Below, piece after piece: positions 40,918 through 51,295 of a stretch of DNA of 64,000 nucleotides. A program made the position numbers and the translations under genes. Source of the DNA: Magnaporthiopsis rhizophila (Eukaryota > Ascomycota > Sordariomycetes > Magnaporthales > Magnaporthaceae); contig PYSS01000005.1 in NCBI GenBank assembly GCA_003049465.1, positions 324,087-388,086 on the forward strand, in the 5' to 3' direction. How positions within the stretch are numbered: the stretch's first letter is position 1; every line of letters starts with the position of its first letter. The notes beneath the pieces were generated by a model. That model saw nothing but the letters and a program-made list of their open reading frames with translations, ran no database searches and had not been told where the DNA came from.

Positions 40918-43900
40918 ATCTGCGTTTAGTGCTGCTTCTGCTTCCGCCGCTTGCCAGCGGGCCAAAGTGCGGGTTCAGGGAGGGAGGCTGTCGCTTTGTC
41001 GCGTAGGCTGTGGCCGTGGCAACCCCATCCGTTGCTTTCGCATGGGACCTGGAGCTCTTCTGTTGCCGATGTTGCTGCTCTGCTTCCCCTGCTTCTCCTT
41101 GCTGTTGCAAGTCGAGGCAGAGAGGTGGCAATCCGGTGGCAGCACCGGGGAGCGTGGCACCGGCAATAGAGACCAAAGGAAATCGAACAAACAATAAGAG
41201 CCGGACGGCCACACAAGTTACATCGGATGGCCACTGCGAGCGGATGTGGACCGAAGGCTTCCAAGACAAAGACTTTGTGCAAATGGAAGGCACTAATGGC
41301 GCTTAGGTCCGGGAGTGGATGGAGAGGGGGGACAGGGGAGGAGCCTGGACGATGTAGGCAGTAGGGTAGGAAGCCACTGCGCAGAACAGGGGTCGGGGGA
41401 TGCGGCGGAAACCAGGAAAGACAGAGGTGTGGGTGGTGGATTCCGGTTATGCAGCCTGCCTGCCTGGCTACGACATAACGCACACAGCCTACGAAAGCAG
41501 ACATTTACCAGGTGACTCGTCCGGAAGAGGATGGGAAAGCACATGCTCGAATGGGTTGGTGAGAGTGTGCCAACAAAACGTAGCACTGCGCGAGAGATCT
41601 GCAAAACGACAGAGGGTCCTTGCATGAGATGGCCAGTGAGTCTTGTCCAACGCTCCTCAAGGAGCCAACTCGGCCGCCCAGAAGCAACTACCGTCCGGCG
41701 GGCCGACAGAACTGCAGGAGGCGAAGGACGTGGCTGACGCCAACGCTGCGTTGCGATCCCTCGTTCGGCAGTTGTGCCTGTTGGCAGGAGATTCATGGGT
41801 GTCCCTGCGTTGGCACGATCCACACAACATGCGGTCATATCCCCTAGGAACGGCTTTCTAGCTCGGCGGAGTGCCTGGTTGGGTGGAGGGATTCTCGCAG
41901 AGGACGCCAACAACGGGTGCGGCCTCTTGATGGCGTCGCGGAGTGGGAGGGAGGCCGGTCAGGCTGGGCGGAACGTGGGCCGACAGGAGCATAATCCTAC
42001 GGCGAAGACTCGTGCTGGTGACTGGCCTGCAGGGCTTAGCGGAAACGTTATCGTGGTGGCTGTCATTTTTTTTTTCTTGCCGGTCCTAGACCCCATGTTG
42101 ACTGGGCGTGCGAGCAGGCGAGGGTGGGCATCACGAATGGGGGCGGCCTAAGACACGGGCAGGGGGGCTGAAGAGCAAGGTTGGCCTGCTACTGGCGGGC
42201 AATTTGCCTGGGCAGCCTTCTCGTTACCAGTTGTACGGATCGGGCGCTTAGACCCCGCTTCCAGGGTAGTTGGGAGCGGCCATTGGCTCGCTTGTCTATG
42301 CTGTTGGTCGTCGGTTGTCGATCGCGCTCTTCCAGCAGCGAATCGTAGTTCTGCCGTCGACAATAGACCCCACCACCCCAGCTGGTGATCCCTGCCACGA
42401 GTTGGGAGGCACGGATGAGCGAGTGATTGCGCGCATGGATGGTATCCACACACACCTCAGCCTGGCCATGGCTGGTCCCGTTGGATGGCCTGGCCCGAGG
42501 TTTCTGTGCTTTCTGCTCCGCCGATTTCCACCATCATGCTTGGCCCTCTTGCGGGGTCGATGTGATGGCTGTGTTGGGTGTGGCACCACGTTCTGGCTTC
42601 AGGTGACTCCGCCGTAGGGATAGGTCGTTGACAAATGAACAAACAGTTGCTCGCGGGCAATCAATCTCCAGCGGCCTGTGGCCTACCGAACTCGACACCT
42701 GGCCAAGGAAAGGCAGAGGCGAGGTCAGCCAAGGGACGGAGAGAGGTAACATCACCACACCCTCCCGCACCCCGGTCTCGCCGTGTGCGCAGGCCGCCCG
42801 CCTGTCAGCCAATATACGAGTGGTGGCACAAGGGTAAGCAAGGATTGGACAGGCTGAGGACACCTCTCCGAACAGAACAGCGAACAGCGGGTGATACCAC
42901 AGCGTGTTGGGGCGCTGGGGGGCCTCCGGGAGGGACAGTCATCCGTCCGACCTGTCAAATTCCCCATTAGTCCCCGCCCATCGTGAGGGGTGCCAATCTC
43001 TGCTCCCAAGGCGGCGATGCAGTATGCTAATGCGGCTTGTCGCTGTTGGCAAGTCAAGCTGGGATTGAGCGTCGCATCGAGGGATCAGTCAGAGTCCGAC
43101 AAGCTTTCAAGCGATGAAAGACCTTGCAGGAAAACACACGCCGGACCACGCTGAGGGAATGGCATGGCCCAATCGATTTGATGCGGTAGGCGCTGGGTCG
43201 CTAGACTTGATATAGCGTTCGGGGAAACCAGCAAAGGAAAGAAGGGCTAGGAATGGGCACGTCGGCAAAAGCTTGGCGCGAGACAGCGCTGGTCGGGGCG
43301 CTTGTTAGTGCCGCTTCAGGGACTCCATCCGCCGATACGAGAGCCAGCCACAGCCCCGAACGCACCCGCTAAGCGCGGAGGATACGCTGCAATGCCCCTC
43401 GACAGACGCAGCATAGCGGGGGCTGCGCCAAATTCCCCAATGGAGTGCGACAGCGGCTTGAAAGTGCCGCAGTCGAAGGAAGACTTGTGATCTTTCACCT
43501 CCCGCATCAGAAGCGAAAAAAACCGACCGGTGATCTTACCCAAAGTGAGGAGTGGGAAGACGGCGAGGAGGCGTTGGTTTGTCGAGAGCGGAGTTGGCAA
43601 GCGTCGTCACATCACAATTGAGTTGGTGAATCATCGGTCAGGCCCCTGCCAGAGCCTGCTCGGCTTGCCCCGCCGGCCCATTAGACTGTGGACACAGGCA
43701 CACTCAATCTCAGATCGCACGCACTTTCCTGGCATCCCCAGTGAGCACTTTCCGTTTTCTCTTTTCTTTCTGTTCTGCGACCTTCGTCCTCATCACGTGC
43801 CCCGCGCCAAGGAATGTGAACCCGTCTGTGCGCTTCCCGTTCGCTAGCCGCGCACCCCGCCAAACCCAAAGGAGAATGATCGCTGACGTCGTGACGTCGT

Positions 43901-44144
43901 CAACCTGGTGATGGAACCGCTGGGCTATTCATCCCTTTTTGAATTTTCCGTACCGTTCATCGGAATTCTCCGAAGGCTTGCCCTGCAGAAAAGCTTCTTT
44001 TTTTGTACTAAAAGTCTACCATCACAAACGCTAAGGTACGGACCTTGTGTCCCAGTTCAGATAACGGAGATATCAAAGGAAAATATGACTGCTGCGGTCA
44101 CAGTAATACGCAGCCTGACGTTACTGAGCAAACCCTTCTGAACC
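40832..44144. other. Intergenic between divergent RTA1-family and lipase genes, 3.3 kb
   Basis: No supportable gene. Apart from the triplet repeat the sequence is unremarkable, and short open frames overlap on both strands without motifs. It contains the promoters of both flanking genes. Confidence 0.5.
40864..40916. repeat. Uninterrupted CAG/CTG triplet repeat, about 17 units, in the RTA1-family gene 5' leader
   Basis: On the plus strand this is a GCT/CTG run of 53 bases. On the gene strand it reads CAG and ends about 33 bases before the start codon. The frame through it is open and continuous with the gene, encoding poly-Ser, but has no upstream ATG, so it is probably untranslated. Confidence 0.85.
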
Positions 44145-45380
44145 ATGCGCAACATACTGTTTCAACGGTCTCTTACCAGGCCAGCAATATCGGCTGCCGG
44201 CTTCCATTCCAAGAGCGCTGGCAGTCGGTGGTTCGGGCAAACAGCTGGCCGCCGCAGGCCCACAGGAGAGGATGATCCCAGGCTTAAGGAGACTTTGGGT
44301 AGGGAGATTGCAGACGACTATGCGGTTCTGCGGTCCAATTACGGTACCAGATACTACTTCTCCCGACAGACGGAGTAGCTTCAGAAGAAGAAGAAGAAGA
44401 AGAAAAAAAAAAAAAGAAAATGCAGATATATAAACGAATGTACTAACACCTTTTTCTCCAGCAAGCCCTAAGCTGCCCGTCGTCCTGGCCCACGGCCTGC
44501 TCGGCTTCGCCACCCTGGAGCTGGCGCAGCTCTTCCCGCCCATCGAGTACTGGCACGGCATCCGGGCAGCGCTCGAGGCGCGCGGCGTGACCGTCGTCAC
44601 GCCCGCCGTGCCGGCCTCGGCCTCGATCCAGGTGCGGGCGGCGCGGCTCGCCGAGCAGATCGCCGCCGCGGTGCCCGCCGGCACGCCCGTCAACATCGTG
44701 GCGCACTCGATGGGCGGGCTCGACGCGCGGCTGATGGCCTCGCCCGCCTTTGAGGCCGAGCTGCTGTCGCGCAACGCGTCAGCCAGCCGCAGGCTCAACG
44801 TCGCGTCGCTCGTGACCGTGTCGACGCCGCACCACGGCAGCTCGTACGCCGACCACATCATCAGCGCCCTGGGGCCGCGCCGCTTCGAGCGCGCCAGGGG
44901 GCTGCTCGCCTCAGCCACGGGCTGGAGCGACACCGGTGCCTTTGAGCAGCTGACCCCCCGCCACATGGACGAGGTCTTCAACCCGGCCACCCCGGACCAC
45001 CCGGACACGGCGTATTTTTCGTACGGCGCCATGACCGACGGCCGCCCGCCGCTCATGTCGCCTTTCCGGACCTGCCACCGCGTCATCGAGGAGCGCGAGG
45101 GGCCCAACGACGGGCTCGTCTCCGTCCGCAGCGCGAGGTGGGGATCGTACCGCGGCACCATCAAGGGCGTTACGCACCTGGGGCTTATCAACTGGACCAA
45201 TCGCCTCGGCTGGTCTGTGAGGAAAATGCTGGGCCAAAAGGAAACGTGAGCGTCAACTCGGGCCGTTCCGAAACTTTGCTGATGGTGGCTGGTCTATGGC
45301 TAACGCTCTCTTCAAACAGCTTCAATGCGTTGGCCTTCTACCTCGACATAGCAGACATGCTCGCAAACGAAGGCTACTGA
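44145..45380 (+). CDS. Mitochondrial triacylglycerol lipase, Tgl2-like alpha/beta hydrolase (347 aa, 3 exons)
   Basis: Exons are 44145-44343, 44462-45245 and 45320-45380, giving 347 residues. Intron 1 has a perfect TACTAAC branch site at about 44441 and a GAA-rich tract. The first 40 residues are Arg/Ser/Ala-rich without acidic residues, a likely mitochondrial presequence. The hydrolase core opens Leu-Pro-Val-Val-Leu-Ala-His-Gly-Leu-Leu-Gly-Phe (residues 71-82), the oxyanion-hole strand. The nucleophile is Ser149 in Ala-His-Ser-Met-Gly-Gly. Likely partners are Asp in Gly-Pro-Asn-Asp-Gly-Leu (about 283) and His in Val-Thr-His-Leu-Gly (about 305). Exon 3 adds Phe-Asn-Ala-Leu-Ala-Phe-Tyr-Leu-Asp-Ile-Ala, which I recall from Tgl2 orthologues. 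Yeast Tgl2 hydrolyses di- and triacylglycerols. All three catalytic positions are intact. Confidence 0.88.
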
Positions 45381-45880
45381 GGTGGCCCATACGGTCACAG
45401 CATAGACACACCGGGGAACTGTAGTAGTAATGTTAATGCTTGCTGATTCTGAATAACTTATGCGATGATATACAAAATACACCATGGGCAGGCGGCGAAA
45501 TATTCTATTGTTCCAAACTTTCCAGACGTGGGAGGCAAGTGACGGACATTGAAGTAACATTGTCAATGCTAGTTTGCTTGACGGTATTAAACATATATAC
45601 CTAAACATATAGGAGAAAGGAGGGAAACATAAGCTATAGATTCGAAATGGGACCCATGGGATGACACTCGAACCCTCTCCATGTCACTCGGATATCGGAA
45701 CAGCAACCGAATTTTCTAACAATGCAGCTCTCCCATGCTTTCATTGGGTTATTTGCGCCATGCCACGCCACGACGCCATAACCGCTCATATATCTATCCC
45801 ATGTAGCAGATACTGCGCGCTCTCGTACTTCTTTCAAGAAGAAAAACAAAACATCTAATCATAGCACAGTATTGACCCTC
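45381..45880. other. Intergenic between convergent genes
   Basis: 500 bp holding two 3' flanks; relatively A/T-rich, no gene. Confidence 0.5.
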
Positions 45881-48800
45881 TCAGTGAGTAATTACCCTAA
45901 CGGCCTGCAGCACGATGCCAAACAGCAGTCCACGGGCAACCTCCTCGACCTGCAGGCAGTCAAAGACGCGACCGAGAGCGTCGCTGGTGGCCGACTGACC
46001 CATGACGCCCGACAGCGCGGCCGGCACGCCGCTCCGGATGAGCAGGCGGCGCGCGTTCAGCCGCAGCTTCTCCTTCTCCTCGGCCGACGGCTCCTTGGGC
46101 CAGGCGGCGAGCTCCTCGGGCGTGGGGAGCGAGTTCTCGCGCAGCTTGCGCAGCTGGGCCGCGACGCCCGCGTCCGACGATGCCCCGTCGAGCACCGACC
46201 CTTGGATCATGGACCGGATCGACTCGAGCGACGGGTTGCCGGGTCGGAGGAGGTACGACTTGGCCGCCCCCAGGAGCGTGCGCCGGAAGTTCCACGCCGA
46301 CGAGAGCGTGTACAGCTCCGTGATGATGGCGAATACGAGCTCCACCGCCACGCCCGTCTCCTGCTCCGAGAGGGGCGCGAACTGCCGCGGTTTCCTGGCG
46401 CTCGGCTTCCTCGAGAGGCCGCCGTTGGGCGGCAACGAGTTCATGGGCGATGGGTTCACGGACGGCGGCGGCGGGTTCATTGGCGACGGAGACACCCCAC
46501 CACCGCCGCCGCCACCGCCGTCGCCCAGTTGCGGTGGCTTGCTGCTGCCTGCCACGCCGCTGTAGTCGTCCGGCATGTCGTCGGGTCGTGGGGGTAGTTT
46601 CAATCCGCTGAGGCTCGTGGACGAGGGAGATCGGATTGGCGAGCGCGCCGGCGCCAGGCTCGGCGCCCGACTGTTCTCGGGGCTGCTCAGGCCGCTTGTC
46701 GGCGACAAGCCGTCCCAGCGGTCGGTCCTGAGGGCTTGGAGCCCACCGTCGGCTTCAAAGCTGGGTCGTTTCTCCATCGGCGCGACTTTGCTGGGCTGCG
46801 TCGAGATGACCGAGGACCTCTGACTGTCCATGCTGTCTCGCTTCTTCAAAGGGAGACTACCAACAGAGAGGCTGGTCTCCAGCTTGGGCGACGATAGTGA
46901 TAGCGACTGCCGGTTCGAGTTCGTGCCGCTGGCCGTGGCCATGGCGCTAGTGTCCTGCAGCGAAGTGCTCGTATTCTTCCTTGAGCCCAGCCCAATATTA
47001 CCCAGAACTCCCGTCACGCCGCCTACGACCACCTTGCTGCCCTCGGCGACTCCCTTGGGTGCGCTTGTGAGCACGCCAAGGACGTTTTTGCCCATGTTCT
47101 CGAACGCCCCGAATCCGGTCCTGGACGCGCCGCGGGCGTGCGTCGTGTTCTTCTCGAGAAACCTTTTCATGCCTTCGCTCTCGGCGAGCGGCTTGTACCA
47201 GCAGGCATCTCTGCAGTAGCGCTCAAGCTCCCCTCTAAGTGAGCTCTTTGTGTGCACCTTCCAACTCGGCAGAGTATTATGCTGCTCGGTGAATGCTGTG
47301 GCGCCGGATATCTTCGCAATGCGGGTTACGACCTCGTGAAGGCTCTCAAAGTCTGAGTATTTTCGCACAATCATCCAGCCCGGATAGTGCGAGGTTGCGG
47401 GCTCGACCTGGATCAGAAAGTCCCATGAGGGCTTGCTCCGGTTCTTGTTGTCCGGCATCCCGTCGTCATGGATGCTAATGACGGCGTTGTGCAGCGTCAG
47501 GGGCGGCGGTGCTTTGTCACGCTGCTCCGAGTCGCTGAGGTCCGCATCATCTTGTGCCGGGGGCACCAGCTGGTCGAAGTTGGTAAACTGGCCTCCGGAA
47601 TCGTCCCGCCTCGGAGACGAGTGCTGGCTGCTGGGTGTGTATATCCCGGAAGAGCCAGGGGTGGGCGGCGTGTGAACTGAGTTGCGCTTACTGGAAGCGT
47701 CCTCTCGGAGCGTTTCCTTGGGAGAGGTCTGCCCTAGCGAGATCGCCGACGGAGGCTCTGTGATTGGGGTCTTGGCAAGCTCTCGGGCCGCGTCCGGTTG
47801 TATATCCAACGTGTCGACATTCCGCTTCAGGGCGTCTGCGAGCCTAGACGACGTCTCCGTCGCGCCGGCCGGCTCAGACTGCGCGGGGGGTTGCGGTTGC
47901 ACTGCAGTCGCAGCTTCTCTGCTCCTACGAGCGTCCTCATCGGCTATCATCTCGTTAAGTTTCCTCATCTCCTCGAGGGCTTCCATCTCCTCCAGTTTCT
48001 TCTTGGCGGCCACGCTCTCCTTCTGGCGGGCCTTCTCCATTTCGAGCGAGTTCCGATTGCCCTTGGTCAGGCCGATGTTGCCGAGGTTACCGTCTAGATC
48101 AGCGAAGGTGCTTGAGTCCGAACCCGTCTGCATGCCAACGTCGATTGCCTGGTTGAAGTCGGGTTCTCCAGCCTCCAGGAGATATACAATCCAGCCATTG
48201 ATCCATTCCGCCTTGGAGCACGAGGTCAGGGTCGTCCCGAGGACAACGCTGGCCAGAATCTCGCGAAGGAATGTCCTGGCGGGATCGCAGTCGTAGATCG
48301 AGCGGTCCAGGAATCCCAGGAGATCTTCGGCCGCCATCCGAAGCTTGGCAGCCTGCTGCTTCTGGTTCAACAGATTGGCGAGATTCGACTCGGGGTTGGC
48401 GGCGAGGTAGTTGTAGATGGCATCGGCGGCCGAACGTGAGCCGTCGGCGGGCATGTCAGCGAGCGCGGTGGCCAGCTCCGAGAAGAATACGATTATGATG
48501 GAGGATGAGTTGGTCATGAAGTCGAGGAACGTGTCGGCAGGCCGCTTCTTGCCGAGGCGGTTGGAGACGGACAGCAGGAATGAGGTGAGAACCTTGCGGC
48601 ACGACAGGGCGAAGGACTTGTCGGACGGCACGATGGGCGCATACCACCAGTTCACGTAGTCCCGGATGACGGCATCCACGAGCCCGTTCAGGGCATCACG
48701 CGTCTCGGGCTGGAAGTCCTCGAACCCGCGGAGGGGAGCGGCATCCTCGCCGTCTTTGGCGTCCGCCCCTGCGGCAACGCTCAAGGCACCCTTGTAGTCT

Positions 48801-49219
48801 AGTATCCGCGCGAGCGCATCGACGCCCTTTTCGCCCCTGACGTTCCTAGCAACCTCTGGGTTCCGGGCCTCCCACGATATAACGCCGACGGCGCCAGCAA
48901 AGACGCCGATCAGCAGGAGGCCGACCTGGCCGAGGACCAAGTATGTGACGGCCGCAAGCCCGACCGCGATGGCGCCAAGTGTTTCTGGTGTGGCGGTGGA
49001 AAGAAATTGTATTATTTTGTTGGCGATGGTGCCGTCGCTGCCGTCGTCGCCGTGCCTGCGGTCCCTGTCGGTCTCGTCCTGGGCCTTCTCTGCAGCCCCC
49101 TCCGCCTCGAGCGGGGATGTCGGTGATGCTGGCGGTGCCAGGGTAGGGATTTCGCGGACCGCCACGTCGTGCGCCTTGTCGGCGGCCCCTATCGCGGTCG
49201 CCGCGCTGTCCGGCTCCAT
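45881..49219 (-). CDS. PXA-PX-nexin C protein, Mdm1/SNX13-type (1112 aa)
   Basis: This is a single exon. The ATG at 49219 (Met-Glu-Pro-Asp-Ser) is preferred; the frame is open upstream but only from a GTG. A hydrophobic hairpin at about 81-115 should anchor it in the ER membrane. The PXA domain (about 168-340) has Tyr-Val-Asn-Trp-Trp-Tyr. A coiled, charged stretch and disordered Ser/Pro region follow. The PX domain (about 576-690) contains Val-Arg-Lys-Tyr-Ser-Asp-Phe-Glu, the expected phosphoinositide-binding strand, then Leu-Pro-Ser-Trp-Lys. The nexin C domain occupies about 956-1096. Yeast Mdm1 and animal SNX13/14 tether the ER to vacuole or endosome and meet lipid droplets. I do not see a clear RGS domain between PXA and PX, so the order is TM-PXA-PX-nexin C. 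Confidence 0.9.
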   Translation of the reverse strand: MEPDSAATAIGAADKAHDVAVREIPTLAPPASPTSPLEAEGAAEKAQDETDRDRRHGDDGSDGTIANKIIQFLSTATPETLGAIAVGLAAVTYLVLGQVGLLLIGVFAGAVGVISWEARNPEVARNVRGEKGVDALARILDYKGALSVAAGADAKDGEDAAPLRGFEDFQPETRDALNGLVDAVIRDYVNWWYAPIVPSDKSFALSCRKVLTSFLLSVSNRLGKKRPADTFLDFMTNSSSIIIVFFSELATALADMPADGSRSAADAIYNYLAANPESNLANLLNQKQQAAKLRMAAEDLLGFLDRSIYDCDPARTFLREILASVVLGTTLTSCSKAEWINGWIVYLLEAGEPDFNQAIDVGMQTGSDSSTFADLDGNLGNIGLTKGNRNSLEMEKARQKESVAAKKKLEEMEALEEMRKLNEMIADEDARRSREAATAVQPQPPAQSEPAGATETSSRLADALKRNVDTLDIQPDAARELAKTPITEPPSAISLGQTSPKETLREDASSKRNSVHTPPTPGSSGIYTPSSQHSSPRRDDSGGQFTNFDQLVPPAQDDADLSDSEQRDKAPPPLTLHNAVISIHDDGMPDNKNRSKPSWDFLIQVEPATSHYPGWMIVRKYSDFESLHEVVTRIAKISGATAFTEQHNTLPSWKVHTKSSLRGELERYCRDACWYKPLAESEGMKRFLEKNTTHARGASRTGFGAFENMGKNVLGVLTSAPKGVAEGSKVVVGGVTGVLGNIGLGSRKNTSTSLQDTSAMATASGTNSNRQSLSLSSPKLETSLSVGSLPLKKRDSMDSQRSSVISTQPSKVAPMEKRPSFEADGGLQALRTDRWDGLSPTSGLSSPENSRAPSLAPARSPIRSPSSTSLSGLKLPPRPDDMPDDYSGVAGSSKPPQLGDGGGGGGGGVSPSPMNPPPPSVNPSPMNSLPPNGGLSRKPSARKPRQFAPLSEQETGVAVELVFAIITELYTLSSAWNFRRTLLGAAKSYLLRPGNPSLESIRSMIQGSVLDGASSDAGVAAQLRKLRENSLPTPEELAAWPKEPSAEEKEKLRLNARRLLIRSGVPAALSGVMGQSATSDALGRVFDCLQVEEVARGLLFGIVLQAVRVITH

Positions 49220-51295
49220 ATCTAATCTTGGCTGCTCGAGATTCGGTTTGCGCACTTAGGGCGCATCTTGGGGCAGGCTCATGAGAAGTCAACGGCGCAA
49301 TGGTCGTTCGTCGAGGGGTTCCGTCGGTGACGGAACGGAACAGCTGTCAAGCTGGCGCAGGGGGCTGTCGCGTTGTAATGGATAGTATCAAAGCGATCCT
49401 CAGTTCTCTGGTCTTTTGTTTCGAAAGCACATCAGGTCTAGACCGGGCACCCTGAGGATGAGCTCCCCCAGATATCGCGAGAAGCCAAGTCGACAGCATG
49501 GGTTTTAAGGGGTTCCATTCCTGGCCGCTGCCGACAGCCAATCCTAGATCCCAGTGGCCTTGAGCCAATCTCACATCATCAAATCAATATCCCTGCAGCA
49601 CATCCGACTCGCCTGTTCCGTCTCGGAAGGGGCCTGGTCCGAGCGCCTCACCCACAGCCTGCCCCACCGTTTCACCCCAACTACTCTAGGAAACTCCGTC
49701 GTTGCGTGCCCAAAAAGTCCAGTTTCCCCGAGTGAGTTGAGTCCCTGCCTCGCGTTGCAGCCGAAGCAGGCACCGTTTCTTATTTACCTCTCGCTGTCAA
49801 CCCTTGATTTACTCGATTTACAGCCGCCCAGCGCCCTCAACCGCGCTGTGGGATGCGGAGATCTGCAGCATTGCGGTTCTCATTTTAGCGGAATTGGCTG
49901 TCCTGCCTGGAGTGGGGGCCGTGATGTCTCGTCCAATTTCCCCAACTGTGATGTTTGGTTTTCCATATACCTGTCCAGCCAAGACCAGCCCAGCGTCGCC
50001 TCCTCGAAACTTGACAGGACAAGGCGACGTGACTCCTACGGCCAGCTCTCACCTGCCCAGTATATTGTACGATGAACACAAATGAGATATAGTATAAGCG
50101 TCAGTATGTCTGTCTGTGTTTGGTTCGCAAACGGCTGTGCTGGCGTGTGACGAACCCTCTCCCGCTTGCCGTCGCCAGCCTGGGGCCAACAACTTGCAAG
50201 AGTGCTTAGGTACTGGGACTGTGCGTTGTGATTATTCCACATCCTCGTCGGGTCGTGTATGTCCCTGGCACTTCTCTGATCTTGGCCCAATGGGCTGCCG
50301 CCACCGCCGTCTCTCAACATGGCCAACCAACAGGTGCTCCCAAGTAGTCCTACTCACGTTGGTTTGCCTCCACAGGTACCTAGCTAGTCCTACATGGACA
50401 TCAGCGCCGCCCTTTGACCTTGACCTCAACCCTATGGCGTAACCTGCATGTCTGGATCTTCCGGCCAAGGTTCCACCACGTGCTGTCACAGCCGCAAACT
50501 CCACGACGCGTGGTGTGCCGCTCCCGTCACGGCACGGAACATTGGAATGATTCTAACGGCTGCCTGCTGTTGAGGGTCCCCGGAAGATGCTTTGTGGCCG
50601 CTTGGGAACACAGAAAGATGGGAATATCATGGAGATGAACAATCGCAACATCGCATATGCATGCTCCGTAAGTACTTCGCCCCAGGCTGCTGCACATGTG
50701 CTGCGGCTGCCGTCCCATCCGCCTCTTGGGCATCATTCCTCAACACTCTGATATTCTTGGCTCTTTGTCATTCACCGTGTCACGGACCGCATTCTCGTGC
50801 CCAGTGCACCAAACCTAGTCACCTTTGTGAGGTGATTGTATTCTTGGCTGGGCTGAATGGGGTTATACACAGCATGGAAACAGTGTGCTGCTTGACACAC
50901 AAAGGACCGCCACACATGTAGGCGCAAGAACCCGCCTCTCGTGGAACACTGCAGATGTGGTTTGTTCGATTTGCTCATCGGAACCAAAGAAGCCATCTCC
51001 GGCTGGTCATTGAGATGGCGTTGGTGACGTCGGTCCGCCCTACCCACCATTCAGCAGGTCTCCCTGGGCATATCATCAGACGAAATAGATCAAACCAGGA
51101 CCAGTGCGACAACAAAGAAGAAATAATGTCGCCGCTTGCTTACTGTTACCCATTCGAACCAACATCGTGGTTATATCCCTTGGGACAGAAATGTCCGGTT
51201 CCTGCTTTGTGTGGCTGGCGACCTACTCATTTAAATAAACACATCATCTCTGTTCTTTTTGTCTTCCAAGATGGCCTTGCTGGCTTTGCTTCATC
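49220..51295. other. Intergenic between divergent genes, 2.1 kb
   Basis: No gene is supported; frames are short. It holds promoters for the PX protein and the pseudokinase-ankyrin gene. Confidence 0.5.

Noticed and set aside
49220..49255. N-terminal extension of the PX protein beginning Arg-Lys-Pro-Asn
   Set aside because: The first codon of that frame is GTG; the first ATG is at 49219.
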